Part shown: positions 8,874-20,268 of the stretch, piece after piece
Numbering within the stretch: position 1 is the stretch's first letter
Layout of the letters: each line of letters starts with the position of its first letter
Assembly: GCA_015680685.1 (NCBI GenBank)
Contig: MNCI01015670.1
Location: forward strand, 752,721 to 783,011
DNA: 30,291 nucleotides
Direction: 5' to 3'
Source of the DNA: Gnetum montanum
Lineage: Eukaryota; Streptophyta; Gnetopsida; Gnetales; Gnetaceae
Notes under the pieces: model-generated
Told to the model about the DNA's origin: nothing
Database searches by the model: none
The model's input: only the letters and a program-made list of their open reading frames with translations
Translations under genes and position numbers: made by a program

Positions 8874-10920
8874 ATTGGGAGAAGTTGGACACTTCTACGA
8901 AATTCAAACAAATGCTCATTATTTCGGATCTCTCCCTTACAACTTAGTCATGGGGGAGATGGCCACCTATGCTAATCATATGGGGCTCTCAGTTCTTTTA
9001 AGTTTTTGTTTTACACGTTTTTGTTTTACAACATTTTTGTTTTACACATTTTTTTTTACAAATTTCTTTAACTTTTCTACTTTTTGTTTTACAAATTTCT
9101 TTAACTTTTCTCATTTTTGTTTTACATCATCGTTATACTTTTTCAATTTTGTGTGTGTGTGTGTGTGATCCACCCTATAAGTTTGTCCCATAATAAGTGT
9201 TCTTCATGATGGTATGAATTGTTTTCATATTGATTGTTACTGTTTGGTTTTTACCTTTAAGTCATAATGTTGATACTAAGGTATGTTTCTTTTGATATGG
9301 TAGGCAATGAGACCACTTCATCCATCCATCCACTAGTTTCTATGGTCTCTCTCAGCTTGGAAATGTACAGTCCCCTTCTTAATAAGAACTTAAACGAATC
9401 GATGACTGGGGATTTCTCAAACTAAGGAAGGACTCATGGATTGAAAAGTGTGTGACTTCAAAGGAACTTGATGCTTTTGTGTTGGTCATTCTCTTGGGTG
9501 CTTGAATGTTTCTTCTTGAGTTTTCTTACCATTCTGATGTTACCCAATTATCAAAAGTTGAGACAATAAAAATAAGAAGTCTTTGCATGGTGTGGTCTCA
9601 CACATAAAAACACAAAACAAAAAAAAATAAAAATAAAAAAAATAACCAAGTGAGAATTCAAAGGACACCCCTTAGACGAATAAACTTGGGCTACAAGCAC
9701 TGGTTATGGAACCAAAAGTGTTCCCTCTAACTAAGGCCCTTCTTGCTTCCCATTTTCTCCTTTGTTTCATCGAAATGGTGGTGGCTCTTTGGATATGCAT
9801 TCTTGTTATTCAAGTGGATGGTTTAACCGAATGCCTTGATGTAAAGTGACTAGATGTGGTTGGTTTGAGGCCAGAGTTGGAATGAGATTTCCCAAGTCAC
9901 AGTAATCATCAAACACATAAGGGGCTGTACACCACCTTGTTCTTGGGATTCCATTCCATTTCTCTTCTCTCCATCCTTCTCTCCATTGCTCCCCTCATTA
10001 TTGGTTGTATCATTAGTGTATATATTTTGGTTAATGCATTGTTTTCTTTTTGGTAAATGCTTGTGGTTAAGACTTTAACTCTTGTTTCAGATGACATTCC
10101 CTGAGCCTACGGACTCTTTGAATGTGGGTTTGTCAGGGCATTAAGGATATGAGCCTACTTTGGGGAGGACCCACTGACATTCCTATTTGGAGCCTTAGTT
10201 AAATTATTTTCCTTAATATTTTGCAATTAATTTTATTTTTGTTCATTTCCATCTTGACATCCACTTCATTGATGCCATAGTTGTCTCTTTTTACCTATCT
10301 TTCTTACTCCTTTTCTTTCTCCATTCTAACACTACCAGAGGTTCCTGATTAGTCATGGGGGTATGGGGCCTGATTTTTTCGATTTTCTCCTAGCCCCAAA
10401 ATTTCTGATTTTCTTCCTCCTTACACCTTCGGTAGTCATCATTAACATATTCCCAGATCCGTATCAGCCATACCACAACCTAGCCAATGAGTTTACACCG
10501 AAGCAAGGTATTAATTACATGATGATTCAATTACCCTTGCTAATATAAGACTATGTTGTGTGTGTAGATGGCAATTAAATAAACAACGAATTGGATCTGG
10601 AGCTGGAGCAAACACTTGGAATGGAGTAGCGTTGAAGCAACTATGCAAGGAGCAAGATCGATAGCATGCTTATGGATGGACAACGAAGGCGCAATCTTGG
10701 CGTTGGCAGCAGCAACACTTCTTTCTCTCTCTTTCTCTCAAGTTGCCAACAAAGGCCTGATGTCATTGTAATAAGGTGTTCACCCTTGTTGTCATGAACA
10801 CCAATTTTGTCAAGTCTTGTAATAATGATCCATTTACATGTCATCCCATTAGTTCCATTCCTCTCAATAATTCCATACCTACCTGATATTATTGTAAGGA
10901 ACTCGAGGACGAGTTTTCAT
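8874..10920 (+). other. Element A 3' untranslated block, conserved in B and C
   Basis: About 2 kb without a supported gene. It holds a T-rich stretch of TTTTGTTTTACA-like repeats (8996-9130), a (GT)n microsatellite (9151-9167), many segments shared with B (17652-19402) and, reverse complemented, with C (22578-24560), and TTAGTCATGGGGG at 8944-8956 and 10349-10361. A splice-acceptor-like TGTTGTGTGTGTAG ends at 10568. Frames on both strands are short and not conserved. Confidence 0.75.
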
Positions 10921-10935
10921 TTAGTCATGGGGGTA
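10921..10935 (+). other. Polypurine tract of element A
   Basis: TTAGTCATGGGGGTA lies immediately before the TGATGAG start of the 3' LTR. The G-run at this spot is where plus-strand DNA synthesis is expected to be primed. The same 13-base core occurs twice more upstream. Confidence 0.8.
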
Positions 10936-11904
10936 TGATGAGACGCGATATCGCATGCACTGCGATATCGCGTATGCGATATCGTGGCCGTCGCGATATC
11001 ACGTCGTCCTTGCGATATCGCGTACACGATATCGTGGTCTGTCACCAAATCTATAAATAAGAGGCAACACTCCCCTCATTTCCCATCCTAGGCTAGAAGT
11101 AGCGAAGCTCTAGTAGATTGATCACCCCAGAGATAGAATATTTTCCATGTGCCCACAGTAGGAGTTCCCAAGTGAATGGTTCTTTATTCGAGCAGCTTTG
11201 TACCTGAACGCAAGTTGTGTACGGCAATAAAGACAAGCTTTGTGGATAAACCTTGCAGTACATGGATAGGTTTATTTAATGTTATTTATTGTTTTCTTAG
11301 TAACACGATATGGGTATGACTTGGTTACGAGCATTGACGAATGTGTATGGCTAACCAAGGAATAGGCTACTCATCGCGATTAGATTCTCTTACCCTTATC
11401 TCCTAGAACGTGGGACGAGTACGACTTGATTATGAGCATCTACGGATGTGTATGGCTAGTCAAGGAATTGGCTGCTCATCACACTTAGGCTAGTTAGGTG
11501 CCTCAGTACGACCACTTCGAGCACATGCGTTACGTGTGGTGATCCTAGTAATGATTAGTGTTTGGTAGCCATAGTTTCACAGTTCAGGGTGTGTATGGTA
11601 AGTGGGAACAGATGCTGACGCTATTTAATTTAGACTTAGGACATTAGTTAGAGTTAGCTAGTTTTCTCAACCCTTTACTCTTAGCGTAGAAGACATAAAA
11701 TTAGAAAAGACCAAAAAAAACATATACCTCAGACTTACTTAACCATACACCGTGACAACAACAAGTAAGTCTGGGAAGACAATGAATGATTAACCCCAAG
11801 TGTTCCATGAGGCATTTAGGCATTTAGTCTGTAGAGTTCGACTAGATCGTGTGTGCTACACTCATTTCGTATGGTTGAGTGTAGGAGTACCTCGCCACTC
11901 ATCA
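10936..11904 (+). repeat. Element A 3' LTR
   Basis: 969 bp, same ends as the 5' LTR. TATAAATA lies at 11052-11059, and the GATATC cluster upstream is better preserved than in the 5' copy. Differences from the 5' LTR are mostly C/T and G/A changes. Confidence 0.95.
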
Positions 11905-12339
11905 CTTGGCAACCTTCTTTCGTCACGTGTCTTTTGATTTAGTGGGCTTTACCATTAATCGTTCTGTTGTGATTTTTAATTTCTTTGATTAGTTTTTGCG
12001 TTTTCATTTATTGTGGATAGCGTTTCTATCATAATTTTCTTCATGAATTCCTATTTCCTTTTCAACTTTTCTTATGCTCACAGTTTTGAGATCATCCATG
12101 TGTAAATGGTTGCTTGGTGCTAGTGATGATGTCTTGTGGGCTTTCGGGTTTCCATCGTACTTTTCATTATCGATTTCATGTCTCATTCATTTCTCTTATG
12201 TCATGTGGGTTCTGCTGTTTTGACATTCATTTATAAATGACATTAATTTGACATTCTTCTATTTTTAGTATCCACACCAAGATGGCAAGGTCTCATGTAG
12301 GTAATGATAGGTTGCTCAAATGGTTAGTACACTATTTTA
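11905..12339 (+). repeat. Segmental duplication, copy 2, right half (begins with the target duplication of A)
   Basis: CTTGG at 11905-11909 is the right target duplication. The sequence after it aligns to 1956-2216 (CAACCTTCTTT, GTTGTGATTTTAA, CCATGTGT.AATGGT), and 12257-12339 aligns to 3167-3250. Between these two blocks copy 2 is much shorter than copy 1. Confidence 0.7.
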
Positions 12340-12550
12340 GCTATATATTTGTTATTTAGCAAAAAGAATCTTTTTCTTTTTCAAATTCATAAAATCCAAA
12401 AATTGATTCATTGAAAATTAACTTTTATGTTGAAAAAAAAATCAAAACTAGTGTTAAATAATTTTAGCCATTGTAATTGTTGAGTTTTAAATTTTGAGTT
12501 ATTAATTGGCTAAGCTATTAAGTATCCATGATAATTTTATAAAGAAGTTC

Positions 12551-12690
12551 ATCTCTTAACTCAACATTATGATAAGTATTTATTTTCCATAAAAAAGCCA
12601 AATAGTTGGCATCTTGACCAAAATAATAATTCTCATGAAAAATTTTATCTCTTGGTCTAGCATTATGATGTAATTATTTATTTTCTAAGC
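12551..12690 (+). repeat. Diverged tandem repeat, period about 96 bp
   Basis: ATCTCTTaact...CATTATGAT...TATTTATTTTC at 12551 recurs as ATCTCTTggtct...CATTATGAT...TATTTATTTTC at 12647. Two copies only, clearly diverged. Confidence 0.5.
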
Positions 12691-14443
12691 TAAGCAGTGA
12701 TTGGCCTTTAGGCCAAGATTATTTCATAAGAATTAATAGGTAAGAATTTTCCCATCGATATTACACTTAGGGACTATTATCTTCTTATATAATTCTTCAA
12801 ATATGCCATATTTGTTATATGTTTTGGGATGTACCTATTGAATTTCAAGCCATCAAGTGAGAGCAAAGTGACAGGAGCACCTTACAATAATTATATCTAG
12901 ATTCCTAAAGAAGGCTTTAAGTGATCATATTTATATGAGAATGTAAGCAAACCCTCTTATTTTTAAATTTCAAAATAGGATGATGAAAAAACCCTAAAAT
13001 AATTCAAGTTCTAAAAGTTCAAAGCAAAATAGTGAAGCTTGGATATATAAGGAAATGATACAATAAATTAAAAATTTGCAACTACATATGGAAGATATAT
13101 ATTAAAAGATCATTGCATTAGAAACTAAGTTTGCTACCTATAAGGTAGGACTGAAGCAAATAAAAATGATAATGAAGTGAAAGAAATCACTAAACAAAAA
13201 AATTGTATTAAAGCTAAAATAACTATCTTGAAAACTATTGTTGAAGTAGATCCAATAAAGAAATTTGTGAATAAAGTCACATGGATCTAGTGATATATGA
13301 ACTTCTAGATAAAAATTAAAAAGAGGAAAAAACCTTTAATATTTTTTTTTGTTAAGATAAAGGAAAAGGAAAATGAAAACCTTATACAAGGTAGTGGAAT
13401 TATTTTTTATTTAATTCATCAACATCATTAATTCATCAAAGGTTCTTTCATTCATCAATGTTGTCATCTTACAATAGAGAGAAGGGGCCTCTTACTTATA
13501 GAAATGGATAGGGGCCATAATACATCAAGTGGGGTCATAATACATCATGGGTTTGTGTCATCATTATCAAGTACATTTTCACATCAAAACCTTAATTTAA
13601 TTTTTTATTTAAGGATGAATTTTTGTCATTTACCCTTTATTTTTCATCATTTTACATAATGATTTCCAAAAACAATTCATAAAATAACTATATAAGGTTT
13701 GAAACAACATTATAAATTAGTTATTTTTTAAAGTCACTACCCATGAACACTTGATAGAAGTAGAAGTGATAAAAAAGAGTCTATGAGAATCTTAAATTTG
13801 GGTACAAAGCCTTCTTCATTTTAGTATCATTTTCATCATTTTTTATTTTTCAAATCATTTCAATTCCTTTAAAAATGAGAAATCAAGGCAACATGGGGCA
13901 ACATTATTTAACATGAAAATATGAAAAGTCATCAGTTTTCTCAAATATTTGGGATCATAATTCATTACATTATCTCATCAAATACTTACAAATTTACTTT
14001 TCAAAGGCATGATCTTTCATTTTACACCTCTAATTTTTATATTTTTAATAAAATTTTCCAATATATAAAACATATTATGAGGTTCATGATGATTTTATTA
14101 ATTGATTAACTTTTTTTTTCTATTCTTATGCAACCTATTTTCTAACAAAAGTACTTCTTTTATTATAAATTCGTTAATATCTTTGTTTAAATGTTAGAAA
14201 GAAAAAATTTTAGATAACTATATAACATTATAAAGTGTAGTATCTCTAGGGTAACAATAAATAGAAACCATGATTTGAAATTTCATATTTTGGCAATACC
14301 CATTTCTTGTTCCATAAATATTTATGCTTGAAAAATAACAAATATCAAGAAAAGTGCAACCATGATAGTAATAGATATTCATCCACATATGATTATCTAT
14401 ATTTTCTACCTACACTAAATTTTATAAAGGTTTCTTAACTAAA

Positions 14444-14448
14444 TAAAC
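14444..14448 (+). repeat. Target site duplication of element B (left)
   Basis: TAAAC here against CAAAC at 20269-20273 just outside the other LTR end. Four of five bases match, and the difference is a C/T transition consistent with decay of a 5-bp duplication. Confidence 0.7.
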
Positions 14449-15241
14449 TGATGAGCCACGATATGTCACGTACGCGATATCGCGGTCTGCTGAAACATCT
14501 ATAAATAAGAGGTAGCCTTCCCTATTTTAGGCATCTAGATTTAGACCCTTAGCCAAACTATAGCAATTTTACCATTCCAGAGTTAGAATAATTTCCATGT
14601 GCGCATAGTAGGAGTCTTAAAGTGAACGGATCTTTATTTGAACAAATTTTACCTGAGCACACATTTGTGTATGGAAATAAAGACAAAATTTCTGATACAC
14701 CTTGCAGCATGTGGACTAAACTAAATAGGAATTAATTATTGTTAAATTTTTAAATTCTTTCCTAGATAATTAATCTCTCTTCACTCTTATCTCCTAGTAA
14801 CCCGGAATGAGTACGACTTAATCACGAGCATTTAAGTGTGACTACTTGGTAACCCAGTAGCGTACTTAAGCTATGCGCTTGGTAATCCCAGTGGTAGTCA
14901 TGCACGAAGCTCAGGATGTGTACGAATGATTAAAGGAACATATGCTCATCACACTTAGGCTAGCTTAGATTCTCTCTCATCCTCTCTCTCTCTTAGCTTA
15001 GTTAATATTACCTTCCATTTTCCTCAGGAGTAGCATTAGCATAGAAACACATCATACACCTCACTCTAGACTAAACCATACATGACAAAACCCATACTAG
15101 TCCAGGTGGGAAGACAACGAACTGTGACCTAAGGATAACTGTCTAGGTACCACAACTAGTCCGTCTGCGGAGTTCGACCAAATCGTGTATGAAACGCTCG
15201 TATTCATATGGTTGAGTGTAGGGGTACCTCTCCACTCATCA
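14449..15241 (+). repeat. Element B 5' LTR
   Basis: TGATGAG...CTCATCA ends and TATAAATA at 14500-14507. Only about two GATATC units remain upstream of the TATA box, against six in the 3' LTR. Confidence 0.93.
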
Positions 15242-15242
15242 T

Positions 15243-15261
15243 TGGCACCATTGCCGAGGAC
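15243..15261 (+). other. Primer binding site, tRNA-Asp type (element B)
   Basis: TGGCACCATTGCCGAGGAC matches the complement of the plant tRNA-Asp 3' end apart from three G-to-A changes within the first 18 bases. It starts two bases after the LTR end. Confidence 0.85.
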
Positions 15262-15391
15262 AGTGCTAGTTATCTAGATTACTTATATCATACAAGGTCA
15301 CTATATAGGAATTAATGATATATCTTTTAGAAATAAATAATTACAAAAAAAAAATAAATTCACACATGAATTCACACATAGTTTCATAACC

Positions 15392-17651
15392 ATGTCTCTC
15401 TCACAAGACTATGATCCCGCAACCACTAAGGAGGCAATTCATTGGAGAACCAACAAAATTGATGCTGAAAATGAAGTCTGGAGTAATCAACCTTATGCAA
15501 GAGTCCCCTACGTTTATGAACACCCCAACAATAATTAAAGACTCTCGTCATCCAACTCTGACACCTCTAGTGAGGATGAAACATCCCATAGAACAAGGAG
15601 GCTCGAAAGGCCTAGGACCTTCTCAATAACTAACAAGAACTTACTTGGGGATGATTGGAAGACTTACAAAAGTCATAACAAGTTTTATAGTTCCTTCTCT
15701 TCCTCTACTCCTTCAAGGTCAGATTGTAACATGGATGACTATCTTTCAAGGGATCAGCGTAGAACTAAAAATTGAGCTCACAAAGAAAATCAAGAATTCC
15801 AACATAAATGAAGGAAACATCATCCCAACACATAAAAGCATAACTTACTTGATGATGATGAACCCCTACTGGCCACTACAAGCTAAACACAAACACAAGA
15901 GGCTATTCGAATCTCTCATAGGCATCGTAAAGAAAGCTGCCTACCCAGGCTCGATTTAAACAACTTTCATTTACAAGCCTTCTATGATTTAGATTCGCAA
16001 CATCATTTACAAGCCTTCTATGATGCCTGTACATGGAACAATATTGATAATGGATGGAAAAAACTTAATCTCTTTCCTCTGACACTCATTGGCCAAGCAA
16101 AAGTATGGTGTAGATCGTTAAAACCAAATTCAATACGACGTTGGCCAATAATGGTAGAACTCTTTAACGAATGATATCAAACCTACGCAAGGGTGTCAGC
16201 CTTGAGGAGACAAATCCAAGAATGGAAACAAGTGCAACATGAACCCTTGGACATGGTCTTAGAAAGATATTATGCACTATTAAACAACTGCCCAGGCCAT
16301 GGGTTCTCCGAGGAGAGGCTAATGTACCATATCATAGATGGACTTCGTAATGAAATAAGGGAGACCCTAGGGATGTATGCTCGAGGTCAACTATATGAGC
16401 TATGAACCCATTAATTACAAGAGCTTATTAAGCAGGTAGCAAAAGAAGAAGGAGAAATGGCTAGATGGGAGAGTGTTGAAAAACATCAATGGGACCAAAA
16501 TCTCAACTTAACAAAGGTCCATAATCACAAAAAGGAGAAATCAACCTACCACAAGGGGAAAGAACCATCTTTGCTGGTACAAAAATCATTAGAGGAAGTC
16601 GAGGAAAAGATCAATAAAATGTTGGAATGGACACATAAAAAGTGTGGAGAATATATCGATATCATTGGAGATAGAGTTACGCCAAATCGAGAAACAGGAC
16701 AGAACACCATGCAACAATTGAAACAAAGGGTAGAAGATAATAAGAATAAGAACTCAACTACCAATTTTAGATCACCCCAAAGGCCAATGTCCAGTTTTGT
16801 CACATTTACATGAGCATTGGAGAGGAATGTTACATCCAGATTTCATACAGAAATATTAGGTTCAACCAAAATGGCAAAAACCTAAGTCGTGGGGAAGGCC
16901 ACCGCCAACTAGACCATACTATTCATATGTCCCAATGCCAAATGCTTATTATGTTCAACACCATGTTTCTCCAACAAGATCAGCATCCTCTATCTCACCT
17001 CATCATTATCATTCCCCCAAGTACTGTCCACCCATGTCCTCTCCAAAAATATCACCACCTTATGTGCCTTACACTTCTCCTCAACCTCAATATTCTCATC
17101 CTTTCCCTCCTTTTACATTGTCACCAACTATTCCTAAGGTGTTTGCACCACAGCAAAAACCCATGAACGTTACTTGTGCTCCTATTGCTAATAGCAGTGA
17201 GAGACCTCAGCAACATCAAAGGCGTCCCTTCTTTAGAAATGACCCTAAGAAGGGACAACACAATTCCAAGGCCACTGCATCCTCCAACTTAGCACAAGTC
17301 CAACCCTATGGTGCACCCTTACCTTCGAGCCCAATGCCTCATGTTACTTCATCAGGGCCACCAGTCAACACTCCAAAAACCATATGGCCCAATGAATATA
17401 TCCATGGAGAGCAACATCCTAATCCTTGCATACCATCTTATGGTCCCAAGTATCATAGTGGATCAACTCTTTATCTGGGAACCACATCTTATAAATTGCC
17501 CCACTACACTTACTATAATCAAGTGTGTGAACCCCAATGGGGTAAGTATGACCAAGTCCCAATATTTTCAACATGCAAGGATCCTAATCTTCCATTTATT
17601 AATCCTTGCCATCCTCAACTGTTTAGTTATGGGGGATATCCCTCATTCTAA
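15392..17651 (+). pseudogene. gag: Element B gag, broken; long open C-terminal part
   Basis: Starts at ATG 15392. The first frame holds stops at 15536 (TAA), 15773 and 15809 (TGA), 15833 and 15884 (TAA), 16172 and 16403 (TGA) and 16412 (TAA). The homologous frame shifts between about 16745 and 16775, has a TAG at 16857, and is then open for 264 codons to TAA 17649-17651. The Gag core (about 15990-16450) has HLQAFYDAC, KLNLFPLTL, CPGHGF and HIIDGLRNEIRETLGMYA, matching A. The C-terminal part is rich in Pro, Tyr, His and Ser. It resembles the linker in A up to about 17270 and then becomes unrecognised sequence, where A has protease. A 36-base in-frame duplication lies at about 15968-16039. It would have supplied particle protein only. 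Confidence 0.85.
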
Positions 17652-19402
17652 TGACAAGCAGGATTAATAAATAATTTTCATTCTCTTTAATTTTACAACT
17701 TTTTTGTTTTGCAACATCGTTATACTTTCTCATTTCTTTGTGTAACTGTTTGTTTTTTTTTGTTTTTATCTTTGTTTGTTGTTTTTTCTTGTTAGGTTTG
17801 TCACCTAATAAGTGCTTCTAATGGTGGTATGAATTGTATTCTATTGATTCCTAATGTTTGGTTTTTACCTTTGAGTTTTAATATTGATACTAAGATATGG
17901 TTCTTTTGATATAACAAGCAATGAGTCCACATCATCCCTGCATCCATGAATTTCTATGGTCTCTCTTGGCTTGGAACTATATAGTCCCTTTCTTTCAATA
18001 ATAAGAACTCTCAACGAATTGGTGACTGAGCATTTCTCAAACTAAGGAAGGACTCAAGGATTGAAAAGGGTGTGACTTCAAGGGTATTTGATGCATTTGT
18101 GCTAGCCATTCTCTTGGGTGCATGGATGTTTTCTTCTTAAGTTTTCCTTACCATTTCGACATTGCTCCATTATCGGGAAGCACTGGTTATGGAACTAAAC
18201 AAACATGTTCCCTCTAACTAAGGCCCTTTCTTGCTTCCTACTTTCTCCTTTCTCATTTTGTTGGAATGGTGGTGACTCTTTGATGGAGGCATTCTTGTTA
18301 CTTCAGGTGGATGGATTAGCTGAATGTATTAATGCGAAGTCACTGGATGTGGTTTGTTTGAGGCTGGATTTGGAATGAGATATACTAAGTCACATTAACC
18401 ATTAATACATAAGGGGCTATACACCACCTTATTCTTGAGACTCCATTCCATTCTCTTCTTTCCATCGTTCTTTCTCCATTGTTTACCTCATTGCCAGTTG
18501 TATCAATAGTCCATATTTTGGTTGATGCATTGTTTTATTTTTGGTAAACTCTTGCGGTTAAGACTTTAACTCTTTCTTCCAAATGACATTTCAAGAGCCT
18601 ACTGAGTCTTTGAATGTGGGATTGTCAAGGCATTAAGGGTATGAGCCTACTTTGGGGAGGACCCATTGGCATTCCTATTTGGTTCATTGGTTAATTTCTT
18701 TTCCTTAAACATTCCTACAATCAACATTTATTTTGTTCATTTCCACCTCTGACATCCATTTCATTGACGCCACCATTGTTTCTTTTTCCCTGTCTTTCTT
18801 ATTCCTTATCTTTTTCCATTCTATTGCTACCAGAAGTTTGCTCTTAGTCATGGGGGTCTTTGTCCAATTTTTTTAATTTTCTGTTAACCCCTACACATTG
18901 GGTAGTCACCAGTGTTATATCTTCAGAATCCGCATTTGCCATATCACAACTTAGCCAATGGACCTTACATTAAGGCAAGGTATCAACTGCATTATGATTC
19001 ATTTACCCTTGCTAATATAAGACTATGTTGTATGTGCAGATGACAATGATACAACAATGGATTGGATCTGGAGGGAACACTTGGAATGGACTAGTACTGG
19101 AGAAGTTATGCAAGGAACAAGATTGATGGCGCGGTTATGGATGGACAACAGAAGGTGCAATTTTGGCATCGGTTGCAACATACTTCTTCTTCTCTCTCTC
19201 TCTCTCTCTCTCTCTCAGCTACCAAATAAGGCTGGATGTCAAATGTGTATAGTGTTCACTCTTGTTGTCATGAACACTAATTTTGTCATGTATTGTAATG
19301 ATGATTCGTTCACATGTCACCCCATTCACTATTAGTATCATTCAAATCAATAATCCCATACCTTCCCAATATTTTGTAAGGAACTCGAGGACGAGTCTTC
19401 AT
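17652..19402 (+). other. Element B 3' untranslated block
   Basis: Aligns to 8996-10920 of A over most of its length, including GTGGTATGAATTGT, GAACTAAGGCCCTT-like and CCTACTTTGGGGAGGACCCA segments. TTAGTCATGGGGG lies at 18844-18856 and a (TC)n microsatellite at 19190-19216. A short open frame at 19057-19335 has no counterpart in A and is not supported as a gene. Confidence 0.75.
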
Positions 19403-19417
19403 TCAGTCATGGGGGTA
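19403..19417 (+). other. Polypurine tract of element B
   Basis: TCAGTCATGGGGGTA directly precedes the 3' LTR, matching the position and sequence of the tract in A. Confidence 0.8.
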
Positions 19418-20268
19418 TGATGAGCCATGATATCGTGTACGTGATATCATGTATGTGATATCGTGTATGCGATATCGCATCCGCCCCCGCGATATCGCGT
19501 ACGCGATATTGCAGTCTACTAAAACATCTATAAATAAGAGGTAGCCTTCCCTATTTTAGGCATCTAGATTTAGACACTTAGCCAAACTATAGTAGTTTTA
19601 CCATTCCATAGTTAGAATAATTTCCATGTGCCCAAAACAGGAGTCTTAAAGTGAGCGGATCTTTATTCAAACAAATTGTACCTGAGCACACATTTTTGTA
19701 CGGAAATAAAGACGAACTTTCTAATAAACCTTGCAGCATGTGGACTAAGCTAAATAGGAATTAATTATTGTTAAATTTTTAAATGCTTTCCTAGATAATT
19801 AATCTCTCTTCACCCTTATCTCCTAGTAACGTAGAATGTGTATGATTTAATCATGAGCATTTAAGTGTAACTACTTGGTAACCCAGTAGCATACTTAGGC
19901 CATGTGCTTGGTAATCCCAATGACAGCCATGCACAAAGTTCAGGATGTGTACGGATGATTAAAGGAATAGATGCTCATCACACTTAGGCTAGCTTAGATT
20001 CTCTCTCACCCTCTCTCTCTTAGCTTAGTTAATATTACCTTCCATTGTCCTTAGGAGTAGCATTAGCATAGAAACACATCATACACCTCACTCTGGACTA
20101 AACCATACGTGACAAAGCCCATACTAGTCTAGGTGGGAAGACAATGAATTGTGACCTAAGGATAACTATCTAGATACCACAACTAGTCCATCTACAGAGT
20201 TCGACCAGATCACGCATGAAATGCTTGTATTCATATGGTTGAGTGTAGGGGTACCTCTCCACTCATCA
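19418..20268 (+). repeat. Element B 3' LTR
   Basis: 851 bp, TGATGAG...CTCATCA. Six GATATC or near-GATATC units lie at about 19428-19510, ending in a near-perfect 20-bp palindrome (19491-19510) before TATAAATA at 19529-19536. CAAAC at 20269-20273 is the right target duplication. Confidence 0.93.

Larger units (their letters stand above)
4533..11904 (+). mobile_element. Element A: non-autonomous Athila-like Ty3/gypsy LTR retrotransposon (gag-pro, no pol)
   Basis: A complete 7,372-bp element with two 969-bp LTRs, a tRNA-Asp-type primer site, a gag-protease frame, a 2-kb untranslated block, a polypurine tract and a perfect CTTGG target duplication. No reverse transcriptase, RNase H or integrase motif is present between protease and the 3' LTR. 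The coding part aligns with the gag-pro of element C up to about 8860, and the sequence then continues with what lies beyond pol in C. A is therefore best read as a pol-deletion derivative. Its LTRs differ by about 7% in one stretch counted by hand (4681-4980 against 11085-11383), mostly transitions, so the insertion is old. Confidence 0.9.
12340..14448. other. AT-rich intergenic stretch
   Basis: No gene supported. Contains the diverged tandem repeat at 12551-12690 and a small 17-18-base direct repeat of GGGG(C/T)CATAATACATCA near 13513 and 13532. The short open frames at 12004-12186 and 13921-14109 have compositions expected from AT-rich non-coding DNA. Confidence 0.5.
14449..20268 (+). mobile_element. 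Element B: non-autonomous Athila-like LTR retrotransposon (gag only)
   Basis: A complete 5,820-bp element related to A: same LTR termini, tRNA-Asp primer site, Gag core, 3' untranslated block and polypurine tract. It has no protease, reverse transcriptase or integrase signature. LTRs are 793 and 851 bp; the difference is mainly about 60 bp of GATATC-rich U3 sequence missing from the 5' copy. It represents a different subfamily from A, since LTRs and Gag are similar but clearly diverged. Confidence 0.88.

Noticed and set aside
9151-9167. Functional role for the (GT)n tract
   Set aside because: An ordinary microsatellite, absent at the matching place in B.
19057-19335. 92-codon open frame in the untranslated block of element B
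   Set aside because: The aligned region of A is not open in this frame and the frame runs through a (TC)n microsatellite.
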